Assembly (NCBI GenBank): GCA_902596745.1
Contig: CACJUZ010000001.1
Location: 186,001-250,000 of the forward strand
DNA length: 64,000 nt
Direction: 5' to 3'
Source: an uncultured Pelagibacteraceae bacterium
GTDB lineage: Bacteria; Pseudomonadota; Alphaproteobacteria; Pelagibacterales; Pelagibacteraceae
In this document: piece after piece, positions 29,537 to 38,310 of the stretch
How positions within the stretch are numbered: the first letter of the stretch is position 1
How the letters are laid out: each line of letters opens with the position of its first letter
Program-made: the position numbers and the translations under genes
Notes under the pieces: model-generated
Seen by the model: the letters and a program-made list of their open reading frames with translations, nothing else
Database searches by the model: none
What the model was told of the DNA's origin: nothing

Positions 29537-31668
29537 TGAAAATCTCAATTTTATTACCTTATAAAGAAAATTTTTCACCAATTTATCCAGGAGCAGTTTC
29601 CTTATTTGTAAAGGATACAACAAATATTAGTAAATATAAAAAAAATATTATTGTTTATGGAAATACAAATTATAATAAGATTTATCCGATTAGATATTTT
29701 AACATTCCTTTATCTAATTTTAAATTTCAAAGTAAAAGCAAACAATATGTCAACAAATTTATTCAAATTGAAAAGAATTTTCCATCAGATATTATTGAGA
29801 TACACAACAGACCTAATTACTTATCTGAAATAGTAAATACGCTGGGTAAGAAAAACTTAGTGTTGTATTTTCATAACGATCCTTTAACTATGACAGGATC
29901 AAAATCAATAAATGAGCGTAAGTTTCTTTTAAAATATTGCTATAAAATTATTTTTAATAGTAATTGGTCAAAAAAAAGGTTTTTAGAAGGGATGCATAAT
30001 AAGTTTGTTAATAGTGAAAAATTACTTGTAGTTTTTCAATCAGCAAAAAAAATTAAAGTTAATTTAAAACAAAAAAAGAAAGAAATTACGTTTGTTGGGA
30101 AATTAAATAGATCAAAAGGTTATGATATTTTTGGAAAAGCAGTTACTAAAATATTAGATAAATATCCTGACTGGAAAGCAAACGTTGTAGGTGACGAACA
30201 AAGAGATAAAATCGAATTTAAACATAAAAATTTAAAAAATTTTGGTTTTATTTCACACAATAAAGTAATTGAAATATATAAAAAAACTAGCATAGCTATA
30301 GTATGTTCTAGATGGGAGGAGCCTTTCGGTAGAACTAGTTTAGAAGCATCATCTGCTGGCTGCGCTGTTATAATAAGCAATAGAGGAGGTTTACCAGAAA
30401 CAATTACAAATGGTCTAATTTTAAAAGAATTAAGTCCTAAATCATTATATAAAAATATAGAATATTTAATAAGGAATCCTTCAAAGAGAAAAAATTATCA
30501 AAAAAAATCTATAAAAAATTTTTACTTAACTCATAAATTTGTTTCTAATAATATTGACTCTTACCGTAGTGAAAAATTTAAGTTTTCAAATCTGTTTAAT
30601 ATAAAAAAAGATTTATCACTTAGAATATTACATGTAACGAATTTCAATGAAAGACACGATGGGAGACTTTTTTTCAATACAGGTAGAAGAATTAATAATG
30701 GGTTAATTAGACTGGGTCATAGTATATTAGAATTTAGTGATAGAGATATACAAAAATATTATAAAAATTATAGTGATTTCTCAGGATCTAAAAATTTAAA
30801 TAATAAGCTCAAAAAAACTTGTTATAATTTTAAACCTGATTTAATAATTTTTGGTCATGCCGATTTAGTTTCTCCTGAAACTTTAGGTGAATTAAAAGAT
30901 GATTATCCAAATTTAAAAATGTCTCAATGGTTTCTCGATCCTTTAAATAAAAATGGTCCAGATTTTAATAGAAATAAAAATCGGATTTTAGATAAATGTG
31001 ATTTTATGGAAGCTAATTTTTTAACTACAAGTCCAGATGTTTTAAATTTTTTGTCAAAGAAAACTAGAAATTACTTTATTCCAAACCCGGCAGACAGCTC
31101 CTTTGAAACTTTAAGAAATTATAACAAAAACTGTAACATGGACGTTTTCTTTGCATTGAGTCACGGTGTTCATAGAGGAATATTAAAAACAGGAAAATAT
31201 GATGACAGAACTTCATTCGTCAAAAGGCTTATTGATAAAACTAAAAACGTAAAATTTGACATATATGGTATTGATAAAGTTCAACCTATTTGGGCAGATC
31301 ATTATTTCAAAACTATTTCAAATTCAAAAATGGGTTTAAATCTAAGTAGAGGTGATCCAATTAAATATTATAGCAGTGATAGAATTACACAAATCATTGG
31401 AAATGGTTTAGTCACACTAATTGATGAAAAAACAAAATATCAAGATTTTTTTGATAAAAATGAAATGGTTTTCTATAAAAATTTAGACGATTTATCTGAA
31501 AAAATTATAAAAATATCACAGGATGAAAAATTAAGAAAAAAGATAGGTAAGCAGGGTAGGGATAAATACTTAAAATATTTTAATTCAACATTAGTTGCAG
31601 ATTTTATATTAAATAAGACGTTCGATATAAAGAGCAAAACTAAATATTTGTGGAATAGTGGAAAATAA
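29536..31668 (+). CDS. Two-domain glycosyltransferase: N-terminal GT4-like plus C-terminal CgeB-like domain
   Basis: N-terminal FVGKLNRSKGYDIFGKA...SRWEEPFGRTSLEASSAGCAVIISNRGGLPE; C-terminal region from about LRILHVTNFNERHDGRLFF ends with KMGLNLSRGDP...DRITQIIGNGLVTLIDEKTKYQDFF. Confidence 0.85.
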   Translation: MKISILLPYKENFSPIYPGAVSLFVKDTTNISKYKKNIIVYGNTNYNKIYPIRYFNIPLSNFKFQSKSKQYVNKFIQIEKNFPSDIIEIHNRPNYLSEIVNTLGKKNLVLYFHNDPLTMTGSKSINERKFLLKYCYKIIFNSNWSKKRFLEGMHNKFVNSEKLLVVFQSAKKIKVNLKQKKKEITFVGKLNRSKGYDIFGKAVTKILDKYPDWKANVVGDEQRDKIEFKHKNLKNFGFISHNKVIEIYKKTSIAIVCSRWEEPFGRTSLEASSAGCAVIISNRGGLPETITNGLILKELSPKSLYKNIEYLIRNPSKRKNYQKKSIKNFYLTHKFVSNNIDSYRSEKFKFSNLFNIKKDLSLRILHVTNFNERHDGRLFFNTGRRINNGLIRLGHSILEFSDRDIQKYYKNYSDFSGSKNLNNKLKKTCYNFKPDLIIFGHADLVSPETLGELKDDYPNLKMSQWFLDPLNKNGPDFNRNKNRILDKCDFMEANFLTTSPDVLNFLSKKTRNYFIPNPADSSFETLRNYNKNCNMDVFFALSHGVHRGILKTGKYDDRTSFVKRLIDKTKNVKFDIYGIDKVQPIWADHYFKTISNSKMGLNLSRGDPIKYYSSDRITQIIGNGLVTLIDEKTKYQDFFDKNEMVFYKNLDDLSEKIIKISQDEKLRKKIGKQGRDKYLKYFNSTLVADFILNKTFDIKSKTKYLWNSGK

Positions 31669-32668
31669 AAAAATCTTAATTTTAAAGAATGATAGGGCAG
31701 GAGATTTTATTAGTTCTGTAAGATTGATTACAGAACTCAAAAATAGAAATAATTTAATAGATATATACTTATCTAAATTTAATTATAATTTTAATTTTTT
31801 AATACCAGATTGTAATTATAAACAGATTAGTTTTGATTTAAAAATAGTTGATAAAGTTAAGGTCTGTATTGATATATTTAAAAATAAATATGATGCAGTA
31901 TTTATTTTAAGTCCAAAAAACTTCTATTATTTTTTACCTTTGATTTTTAGAAATATAAAATTTTATGCTATTGTAGTAAATGGCAAAAAACGTAATAGAC
32001 CAATTAATTTTTTAAGAAAATATTTGCATAAATTTAGCGTTAGAAATAGAAATAAAAAGAATAAATTAAATATTATTCAAAGTAATTTAAGCTTAATTGA
32101 TATAAAAGAAATACCAGACTTTAAATATTTTGTAAAAAATTCCTCTAATTTAAATTATTTTACTCATACTTCTAATAATTATATCTTTTTTCAATTTAAA
32201 TATAATTTTTTTAAAGAATTGAATTGGAGTTTTAAAGAATTTGAATTAATTATAAATTTTTTAGAAACAAAATATGAAAAAGTTATCTTTTCATCTGATT
32301 TAGAAAAAAATAGTTTTGATGAATTGTTTGAAAAAAATTATTCTTTTATAGATTTTGAAAAAAATGCTACTTTTATTAAAAAAAACAATAAAAGAGTAAT
32401 ATATTTAAAAAAAGTTGATCCGTTAAATCTATTTTTAATAATTAAAAAAGCAAATAAAATATTAGGTCCACATGGTCTAATAACTCAACTTGCTTATTTA
32501 ATTGGAAAACAATCAATAAATTTATTTAATTTTAAAATAAAAAGTTTAAATGATTATTATCATCAGAAAATAAGTTTTTCAGAGTGGTATTCGAATATGG
32601 GAATTAATTTTATTTTTTTAAATAGTGATATAAATAAATCAATAAGAAAAATATCTAAATTTATATGA
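31658..32668 (+). CDS. Glycosyltransferase family 9 (heptosyltransferase)-like, divergent (GTG start)
   Basis: KILILKNDRAGDFISSVRLITELK N-terminus and LGPHGLITQLAYLIGKQSINLF C-terminal motif. Confidence 0.65.
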   Translation: MENKKILILKNDRAGDFISSVRLITELKNRNNLIDIYLSKFNYNFNFLIPDCNYKQISFDLKIVDKVKVCIDIFKNKYDAVFILSPKNFYYFLPLIFRNIKFYAIVVNGKKRNRPINFLRKYLHKFSVRNRNKKNKLNIIQSNLSLIDIKEIPDFKYFVKNSSNLNYFTHTSNNYIFFQFKYNFFKELNWSFKEFELIINFLETKYEKVIFSSDLEKNSFDELFEKNYSFIDFEKNATFIKKNNKRVIYLKKVDPLNLFLIIKKANKILGPHGLITQLAYLIGKQSINLFNFKIKSLNDYYHQKISFSEWYSNMGINFIFLNSDINKSIRKISKFI

Positions 32669-33639
32669 ATATTTGTTTTTTGGATAACAATAAAATATCG
32701 TATGATTATACATCTCTAGATAATGAAAATATCAGAGGTGCTGAAAAAACTTTAATTAACTTATCTCTTAAATTAAACAAATTAGGACATAAAATAACTG
32801 TTCTAAATCATACTAATAAAAAAATAGAGTACGAAAATATGAGATGGATTAATATTTTAAAATATAATGAAGATACTATTTATGATTTAGCAATAAGTAA
32901 TAATGATTTGAATAATTTCAAATATATAAAATCAAAAAAAAATATAGCAATTTCATATAGTATTCAGACAATTGAAAAATTTATAAGAAAAAAACAACTC
33001 TTTGCATTTTTAAAATACAGGCCAAAGATTTTATTAATAGGTTCATATCATAAACAAAAAAGAAGTTATCCAACTAGAATATTCGGGTCTGCTATAATTC
33101 ATTTAGCAGTTGATGATATTTTTTTAAAAACTAAACTAGATAATAACGTAGATAATAATAAAGCACTATTTACATCATACCCTGATAGAAACTTGGATAT
33201 GTTAATTTCATTATGGATTAATTATATTTATAAAAATAACAAAAATTATAAATTATATATAACTCCTACTAAAAAAAAATACGATGAATTTAATATAATT
33301 AATAGAAGTCTTTCTAACAGAAATAATTTAATTAAAGATCTATTGAATACTCGTGTGTTCTTGGTTCCTGGACACAAAGCTGAACTTTATTGCTTAGCAG
33401 CAGAAGAGGCTAGAGAGCTTTGTATTCCTATAGTTACACTAGGAATAGGTTCTTTAAATGAGCGTGTGATACACAATAAAACTGGATTTATAGCAAAAAC
33501 AACGAAAGAATTTGCAGAATATACTCTAAAATTGTTTAAGGATGATGAGCTTTGGGGTGAAATTAGAGAGAATCTTTACAATTTGAGAAATTCAAATAAT
33601 TGGGATTTAGCAACAAAAGATTTCTTAAAAAACTGCTAA
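32665..33639 (+). CDS. GT4-like glycosyltransferase
   Basis: RGAEKTLINLSLKLNKLGHKITVLNH and AELYCLAAEEARELCIPIVTLGIGSLNERVIHNKTGFIAKT. Confidence 0.75.
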   Translation: MNICFLDNNKISYDYTSLDNENIRGAEKTLINLSLKLNKLGHKITVLNHTNKKIEYENMRWINILKYNEDTIYDLAISNNDLNNFKYIKSKKNIAISYSIQTIEKFIRKKQLFAFLKYRPKILLIGSYHKQKRSYPTRIFGSAIIHLAVDDIFLKTKLDNNVDNNKALFTSYPDRNLDMLISLWINYIYKNNKNYKLYITPTKKKYDEFNIINRSLSNRNNLIKDLLNTRVFLVPGHKAELYCLAAEEARELCIPIVTLGIGSLNERVIHNKTGFIAKTTKEFAEYTLKLFKDDELWGEIRENLYNLRNSNNWDLATKDFLKNC

Positions 33640-33640
33640 T

Positions 33641-34387
33641 TTAATCTTTTTTAATAAAGATAAAGTTTCTTTCTTTATGATAATTTTCATTATCTAAAAC
33701 ATCTACTAATTGATTATTACTAAACGTATGGGCGTTATAACCATAATTTTTAATAGTATTAATTGTTTGAATTATAGGCTTTTGAGTATGTTTTTTTTCT
33801 ATTTCAACTAACAAAATTGGCATATTTTTCTTAATTGTATTACTTGCTCCATTGATTACATTTTGCTCGTGACCTTCAACATCAATTTTAATAAATCCTA
33901 TTTTTTGATTAATTTTGATGTTATCCAATTTCACTTTTTTAACTTTAAGTGATTTAAACTTATCAAAATGATTTTCTTTGTGTATTGATGCAGCACCTAA
34001 TTTATAAAGTTCTTCTATATTATCTTTAAATATAGAATAAGATCTTAAAGGTAATTTTAAGTCGGTTTCCCCTTCAGAGTCTGACAAAGCAAAATTGTAA
34101 AGTTGAATATTACTGATAATTTTATTTAAATTTTTTTCCAAATATGGATATAGTAGGGGATTAGGTTCAAAAGCATGCACCATTTTAAAATTTTGAGCTA
34201 ATTTAAATGAATAAATGCCTCTATAAACACCAATATCAATAGCATCTTTTGTTCTATCAGAAAATCTGTCAATAATTTGTAGTTCCTTTTCATAATCTTT
34301 ATTTATAGCTCTTATAAGTCTTTTTTTTAGTAAATAGCTTTCTTTAAAAAAAATTTTTTTTAATAAAAATTCAATATCTTTAATCAT
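33641..34387 (-). CDS. FkbM-family methyltransferase
   Basis: DAIDIGVYRGIYSFKLA...HAFEPNPLLYPYL...IGFIKIDVEGHEQNVINGA. Confidence 0.87.
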   Translation of the reverse strand: MIKDIEFLLKKIFFKESYLLKKRLIRAINKDYEKELQIIDRFSDRTKDAIDIGVYRGIYSFKLAQNFKMVHAFEPNPLLYPYLEKNLNKIISNIQLYNFALSDSEGETDLKLPLRSYSIFKDNIEELYKLGAASIHKENHFDKFKSLKVKKVKLDNIKINQKIGFIKIDVEGHEQNVINGASNTIKKNMPILLVEIEKKHTQKPIIQTINTIKNYGYNAHTFSNNQLVDVLDNENYHKERNFIFIKKD

Positions 34388-34395
34388 TAATTTAA

Positions 34396-35154
34396 TTAAT
34401 CAAAATTCACTTTTAAAAGATTTGAGTCATTTCTTACAAACACACAATCAAACTGTAATAAAAAAGAATTTTCTTTACCAAGTCTTTTCATATCAAAGAT
34501 ATCATATAGTCTGTATTGTTTATCTTTCATATAATTTATTACTTCGTTAAAAAGAGGTGCATCTTTATTATATTCATGAATGGATGTCTCAAGAATGATT
34601 ATTTCAAAAGATTTTATGAATTCATTTAAACCATTTAATATTATTAGTTCTGAACCTTGAGTATCAAGTTTAATCAGGTTGTTATGAGTACTTTTTATCT
34701 CATCTGGTAATAATTCTGAAAGTTTTTTTGATTTTAATTTTTTAATTTCTCTTTCGTTCGAAGTATTTTCCTTAAAAATTGATGATCCATAACCCATTTT
34801 GAAAAATTCATAATCTTTATTATCGTCTGTTAATAAACAAATATTAAATTTTATATTTTTGTTCTGAGAAGCTAGTAATGAAAGTTTTTTTTCATTATCC
34901 TCATTAGCATCAAATAAATAATAAAATGATTTACCAAAATATTTTATTGTTTTTTGTGTCCATTCCCCATAACCACATCCAACGTCAATTATAAATTTTG
35001 GATTAAAACCTTTTGAGTATAATGATTTTAAAATTAAGCTGGTATTTGTAATTTGATTTTTGTTTTGGTATTTATGATGTAGTTTGTGATTATCACTCAT
35101 TAAGTATCTGCAAAAACGTGTAACTCTTTCTAGAAATTTATTTATTTGATACAT
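34396..35154 (-). CDS. FkbM-family methyltransferase
   Basis: FIIDVGCGYGEWT...FDANEDNEKKL...NLIKLDTQGSELIILNGL. Confidence 0.87.
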   Translation of the reverse strand: MYQINKFLERVTRFCRYLMSDNHKLHHKYQNKNQITNTSLILKSLYSKGFNPKFIIDVGCGYGEWTQKTIKYFGKSFYYLFDANEDNEKKLSLLASQNKNIKFNICLLTDDNKDYEFFKMGYGSSIFKENTSNEREIKKLKSKKLSELLPDEIKSTHNNLIKLDTQGSELIILNGLNEFIKSFEIIILETSIHEYNKDAPLFNEVINYMKDKQYRLYDIFDMKRLGKENSFLLQFDCVFVRNDSNLLKVNFD

Positions 35155-35166
35155 AAATTTTAAGTT

Positions 35167-36120
35167 TTATATTTTTATTTTATTTAATGCGTTGTTTTTA
35201 AAAATGTTTGCCTCTTTAATATACCTTCTTACCATTTGTGTTGTTTTATGTCCCGTCATAGCCATTATACTTCTCTCATCCGCGCCCGCCTCTGCAGCCA
35301 CAGTAGCAAATCCTGATCTAAGACTATGACCTGAAAAATTATTATTATCAATTCCTGCTAATCTTAGTGAATCCTTTATTATTAAAACTACAGACTGATC
35401 AGTTAACCTATGCTTAGTTAATGAAGATCCTTTGGCAAATCTCCTAAAAATTGGACCGGTTTTAATTTTTGATATTTTTAACCAATCTTTTAAGTTTGCT
35501 ACCGGGCAATATTCTTTGTTTGTAAAGTAGGGCAGGCCTTTTATCATACCTTCTCCATATTGATCTGTTTTAGACTTTCTTAGTGTTATTTTTAAACCTT
35601 CATCAACGAATTCTAGGTCTTCTTTGTTTATTGATATTAGCTCTGTACGTCTAAATCCTCCACCAAAACCTAATAATATTATTGTTTTATTTCTCAGTTT
35701 TACTATTTCTTCAATATTTTGTTTATTAATTACATTAATAATTTGTTTTAAATGATTGATTAATATAGGTTTTTTACCTGTTTGGTAGCTGCCTTTAATT
35801 CTCTTAATACCCATTAAATTCTCTATAATAACTGGATGTTTTGTATCCAAGTAATGACCTTTCATTTTATGAACTACTCCAATTGACACTAATCTTCGTC
35901 TTAAAGTGCTAATTTTTGAAGATTTAGATAGATGAGTTAAGTATAAAGATATTATTTTAGGATCACTTGGCATTGATTTGAAACCATGTTTTGCGCAAAA
36001 AATACCAAAATCTTTGAAATCAGACTTATAAGCTCGAAGAGTATTATTTGCTTTCGAGGTTTTAAGGTTATTTAGAGTTTCCTCATGTAAAGCTTTTATG
36101 TCAGTTGTCAGTTCATTCAT
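35167..36120 (-). CDS. Tyrosine recombinase/integrase
   Basis: LLGFGGGFRRTELISI, SGHSLRSGFATVAAEAGADERSIMAMTGHKTTQMVRRYI: R...HxxR...H...Y catalytic set. Confidence 0.94.
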   Translation of the reverse strand: MNELTTDIKALHEETLNNLKTSKANNTLRAYKSDFKDFGIFCAKHGFKSMPSDPKIISLYLTHLSKSSKISTLRRRLVSIGVVHKMKGHYLDTKHPVIIENLMGIKRIKGSYQTGKKPILINHLKQIINVINKQNIEEIVKLRNKTIILLGFGGGFRRTELISINKEDLEFVDEGLKITLRKSKTDQYGEGMIKGLPYFTNKEYCPVANLKDWLKISKIKTGPIFRRFAKGSSLTKHRLTDQSVVLIIKDSLRLAGIDNNNFSGHSLRSGFATVAAEAGADERSIMAMTGHKTTQMVRRYIKEANIFKNNALNKIKI

Positions 36121-36123
36121 ATC

Positions 36124-36158
36124 ATTACTAGTGATAACAATTAATTATCATTAGTAAT
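36124..36158. repeat. Lox-like inverted repeat (14-bp arms, 7-bp spacer)
   Basis: attactagtgataa-caattaa-ttatcattagtaat; 13/14 arm complementarity; 3 bp upstream of the recombinase start codon. Confidence 0.75.
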
Positions 36159-36204
36159 ATAATAACTCATTTTAGAAGTCAAGCAAATAAGATAAAATAA
36201 TTTT

Positions 36205-36369
36205 ATGCTTAAATATATAATTTTAGGTTTATCAGTTCCGATCGTAGCATTTTTTTTAATGTATCGTTGGGAAAAACTAAAAAACAAAAGTAGGAATTTA
36301 ACTTTAACAACAGGTGTAGCTATTCTAATTGTGGGAATTCTATTAATTATAGCGTTATTAATTGATTAA
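36205..36369 (+). CDS. Small two-TM membrane protein, 54 aa (below ORF-track cutoff)
   Basis: Read directly: MLKYIILGLSVPIVAFFLMYRWEKLKNKSRNLTLTTGVAILIVGILLIIALLID*; two hydrophobic segments. Confidence 0.55.
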   Translation: MLKYIILGLSVPIVAFFLMYRWEKLKNKSRNLTLTTGVAILIVGILLIIALLID

Positions 36370-36372
36370 ATC

Positions 36373-36774
36373 ATGTTTGAAAGCAGGAAAAGAGTTATTT
36401 TAGATAGAGGGCCAAGCTGGCCAGATTACGATAAAGCAGAACCATTTATGATTAGGTATTATATTTTATTTAGAAAAAGGCCTAAATGGTTTCCATTCAA
36501 TATTTTAGTTCATAAGATACTCAAGGAAGATAGAGGAGATTTACACGACCATTACTGGTCCTATATAACAATCATTTTAAAAGGTGGTTATTGGGAAACT
36601 ACTAATAAAGGTACTTTCTGGAGAGGTCCTGGATACATTGGTTTCAGAAAAAACACTGATAAACATAGCCTTAAACTGAGGGATAATAAGCCTGCGTGGA
36701 CTATTATGCTGGTAGGTCCTCACCACTCTAGCAAAACAAGTTCAAAATATCAAAATGAAGCTGAAAGGCACTGA
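36373..36774 (+). CDS. Cupin-like hypothetical protein
   Basis: LHDHYWSYITIILKGGYWETT...WRGPGYIGFRKNTDKHSLKL...PAWTIMLVGP. Confidence 0.6.
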   Translation: MFESRKRVILDRGPSWPDYDKAEPFMIRYYILFRKRPKWFPFNILVHKILKEDRGDLHDHYWSYITIILKGGYWETTNKGTFWRGPGYIGFRKNTDKHSLKLRDNKPAWTIMLVGPHHSSKTSSKYQNEAERH

Positions 36775-37030
36775 TTTTCAGATTAAAGTTTGGAAGTATT
36801 TGCTTAATATACCAAAAGGCAAGGTCAAAACCTATAAAGAGGTAGCTATAGCCATTAAAAGCCCCTATTCAGCTCGTGCTGTAGGCAATGCGGTAGGTAA
36901 AAACCCCTATGCTCCCAAAATACCCTGTCATAGGGTGATTAAGTCAGACGGTTCACTAGGAGGATATTCAGGTAAAGGTGGTATTAAAACTAAAAGAAAA
37001 ATGCTTAAAAAGGAGGGTATAACGCTCTAG
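36755..37030 (+). CDS. Methylated-DNA-protein alkyltransferase, stand-alone DNA-binding/active-site domain
   Basis: TDFQIKVWKYLLNIPKGKVKTYKEVA, ARAVGNAVGKNP, IPCHRVIKSDGSLGGYSGG-like: intact PCHRV. Confidence 0.92.
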   Translation: MKLKGTDFQIKVWKYLLNIPKGKVKTYKEVAIAIKSPYSARAVGNAVGKNPYAPKIPCHRVIKSDGSLGGYSGKGGIKTKRKMLKKEGITL

Positions 37031-37213
37031 AATTGTTGTTTGACGTACGTTTTAGCATAATTCTCAATCTTTGGTTGCTTTTTTTGCTTACTCGCGGTTC
37101 AGTTGTACCATAAAATATAAAATTGCAAAAAAAATGCTATCTATGGCCTTTTAAACGCTATATTCCCTTTATGCATTGCTCTAGAATTCGCACTATTAGC
37201 TACTACTAGAAGA

Positions 37214-37235
37214 CCTAAAAATCATAGTTTTTAGG
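37214..37235. other. Perfect 8-bp hairpin (cctaaaaa-tcatag-tttttagg), possible weak terminator or RNA structure
   Basis: Inverted repeat read directly, in the non-coding gap between convergent genes. Confidence 0.4.
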
Positions 37236-37410
37236 GGTATTTTTAAGCTCTAATTTGATGGATTTTTCTTAAAATAATTTTTTTTTACTTAAATCTTGTG
37301 TAAATATGTCAATAATACCAATGTTTTTATTAATATTATTACATTAAGGTAAATATTATTTACTTATATATTAATATTATACTTTAATAATATAACATAA
37401 GCTACTGTAT

Positions 37411-38310
37411 TTATTGAAAAAAACGTAAACTTATATAAACTATTATAGGTGCTGATATAAACGACATTAATGTAGATGCAACTATCACACTAGCTACGTT
37501 GTCTACTGCCCTCTTTTCGGAGTACATTGACCCAACTAGGTAAGTTAAAACTGCACTAGGCATAGATGATTGAATTAATAAAACTCCAGCAGCAAAACCT
37601 GTAAGACCTAAAAATTTAATAAGAGCAAAACCTATAACTGGACCAATGACTACCCTAACCGCCCCAAGTATAGATGCGTGCGTCCAAGAAACAACTTTTA
37701 GCCTTGTTAATGCAATACCTAGAGACATTAAAACTAAAAATATTGTCGTGTAAGTTAATAAAAATGTTGTGTTCTCAATATATCCTGGAACCTCCCATTC
37801 AAAGTAAAGAAAAAGAACAGCAATAATAATTCCATAGATCGGAACATTTTTAACTAAAATATCTAGTGAAAAACTTTTTTTGGCCAATAAAACACCAATA
37901 GTAAAGTGAAATAAAATAATTACAGATGCAATAGCAGATGCCACTCCTAACCCTTCTGTACCATATGCAAATAAACAAATAGGAACGCCCATATTGCCTG
38001 TATTAGGCAAAATTAATGGTGGTAATTCTGTAATAGTATCTTTTTTAAGTATAAATAAAAAAATAAAACCTACAACTGCAAAACCAGCGATTACTACAAC
38101 AGCATAAATAAAATACTCAATAAAAATATCAAGGGTTACACCAGTTGTTGTAATTGTGTAAAAAATCATGGCTGGTGTGCCGATATTACCAGCAAAATTT
38201 GTTATGAATGTCGTATCAAAATTTGGATCTTTTTTACCAAGATAGTAACCTACTCCAATTATAAAGAAGACAGGAAAAAGAACATCAATTAACTTTAAAT
38301 AGAGCTCCAT
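37411..38310 (-). CDS. AEC (auxin efflux carrier) family permease
   Basis: PVFFIIGVGYYLGKKDPNF, LPNTGNMGVPICLFAYG, QSSMPSAVLTYLVGSMYSE. Confidence 0.9.
   Translation of the reverse strand: MELYLKLIDVLFPVFFIIGVGYYLGKKDPNFDTTFITNFAGNIGTPAMIFYTITTTGVTLDIFIEYFIYAVVVIAGFAVVGFIFLFILKKDTITELPPLILPNTGNMGVPICLFAYGTEGLGVASAIASVIILFHFTIGVLLAKKSFSLDILVKNVPIYGIIIAVLFLYFEWEVPGYIENTTFLLTYTTIFLVLMSLGIALTRLKVVSWTHASILGAVRVVIGPVIGFALIKFLGLTGFAAGVLLIQSSMPSAVLTYLVGSMYSEKRAVDNVASVIVASTLMSFISAPIIVYISLRFFQ

Noticed and set aside
37091-37112. cgcggttcagttgtacca as a possible tRNA 3' attachment-site remnant for the recombinase
   Set aside because: T-arm pairing is poor and it does not match the 3' ends of any of the four tRNAs here.
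37321-37400. AT-rich direct/inverted repeats (ttaatattat etc.) as an origin or iteron array
   Set aside because: Almost pure A/T, so short repeats are expected by chance; no DnaA boxes or regular spacing seen.
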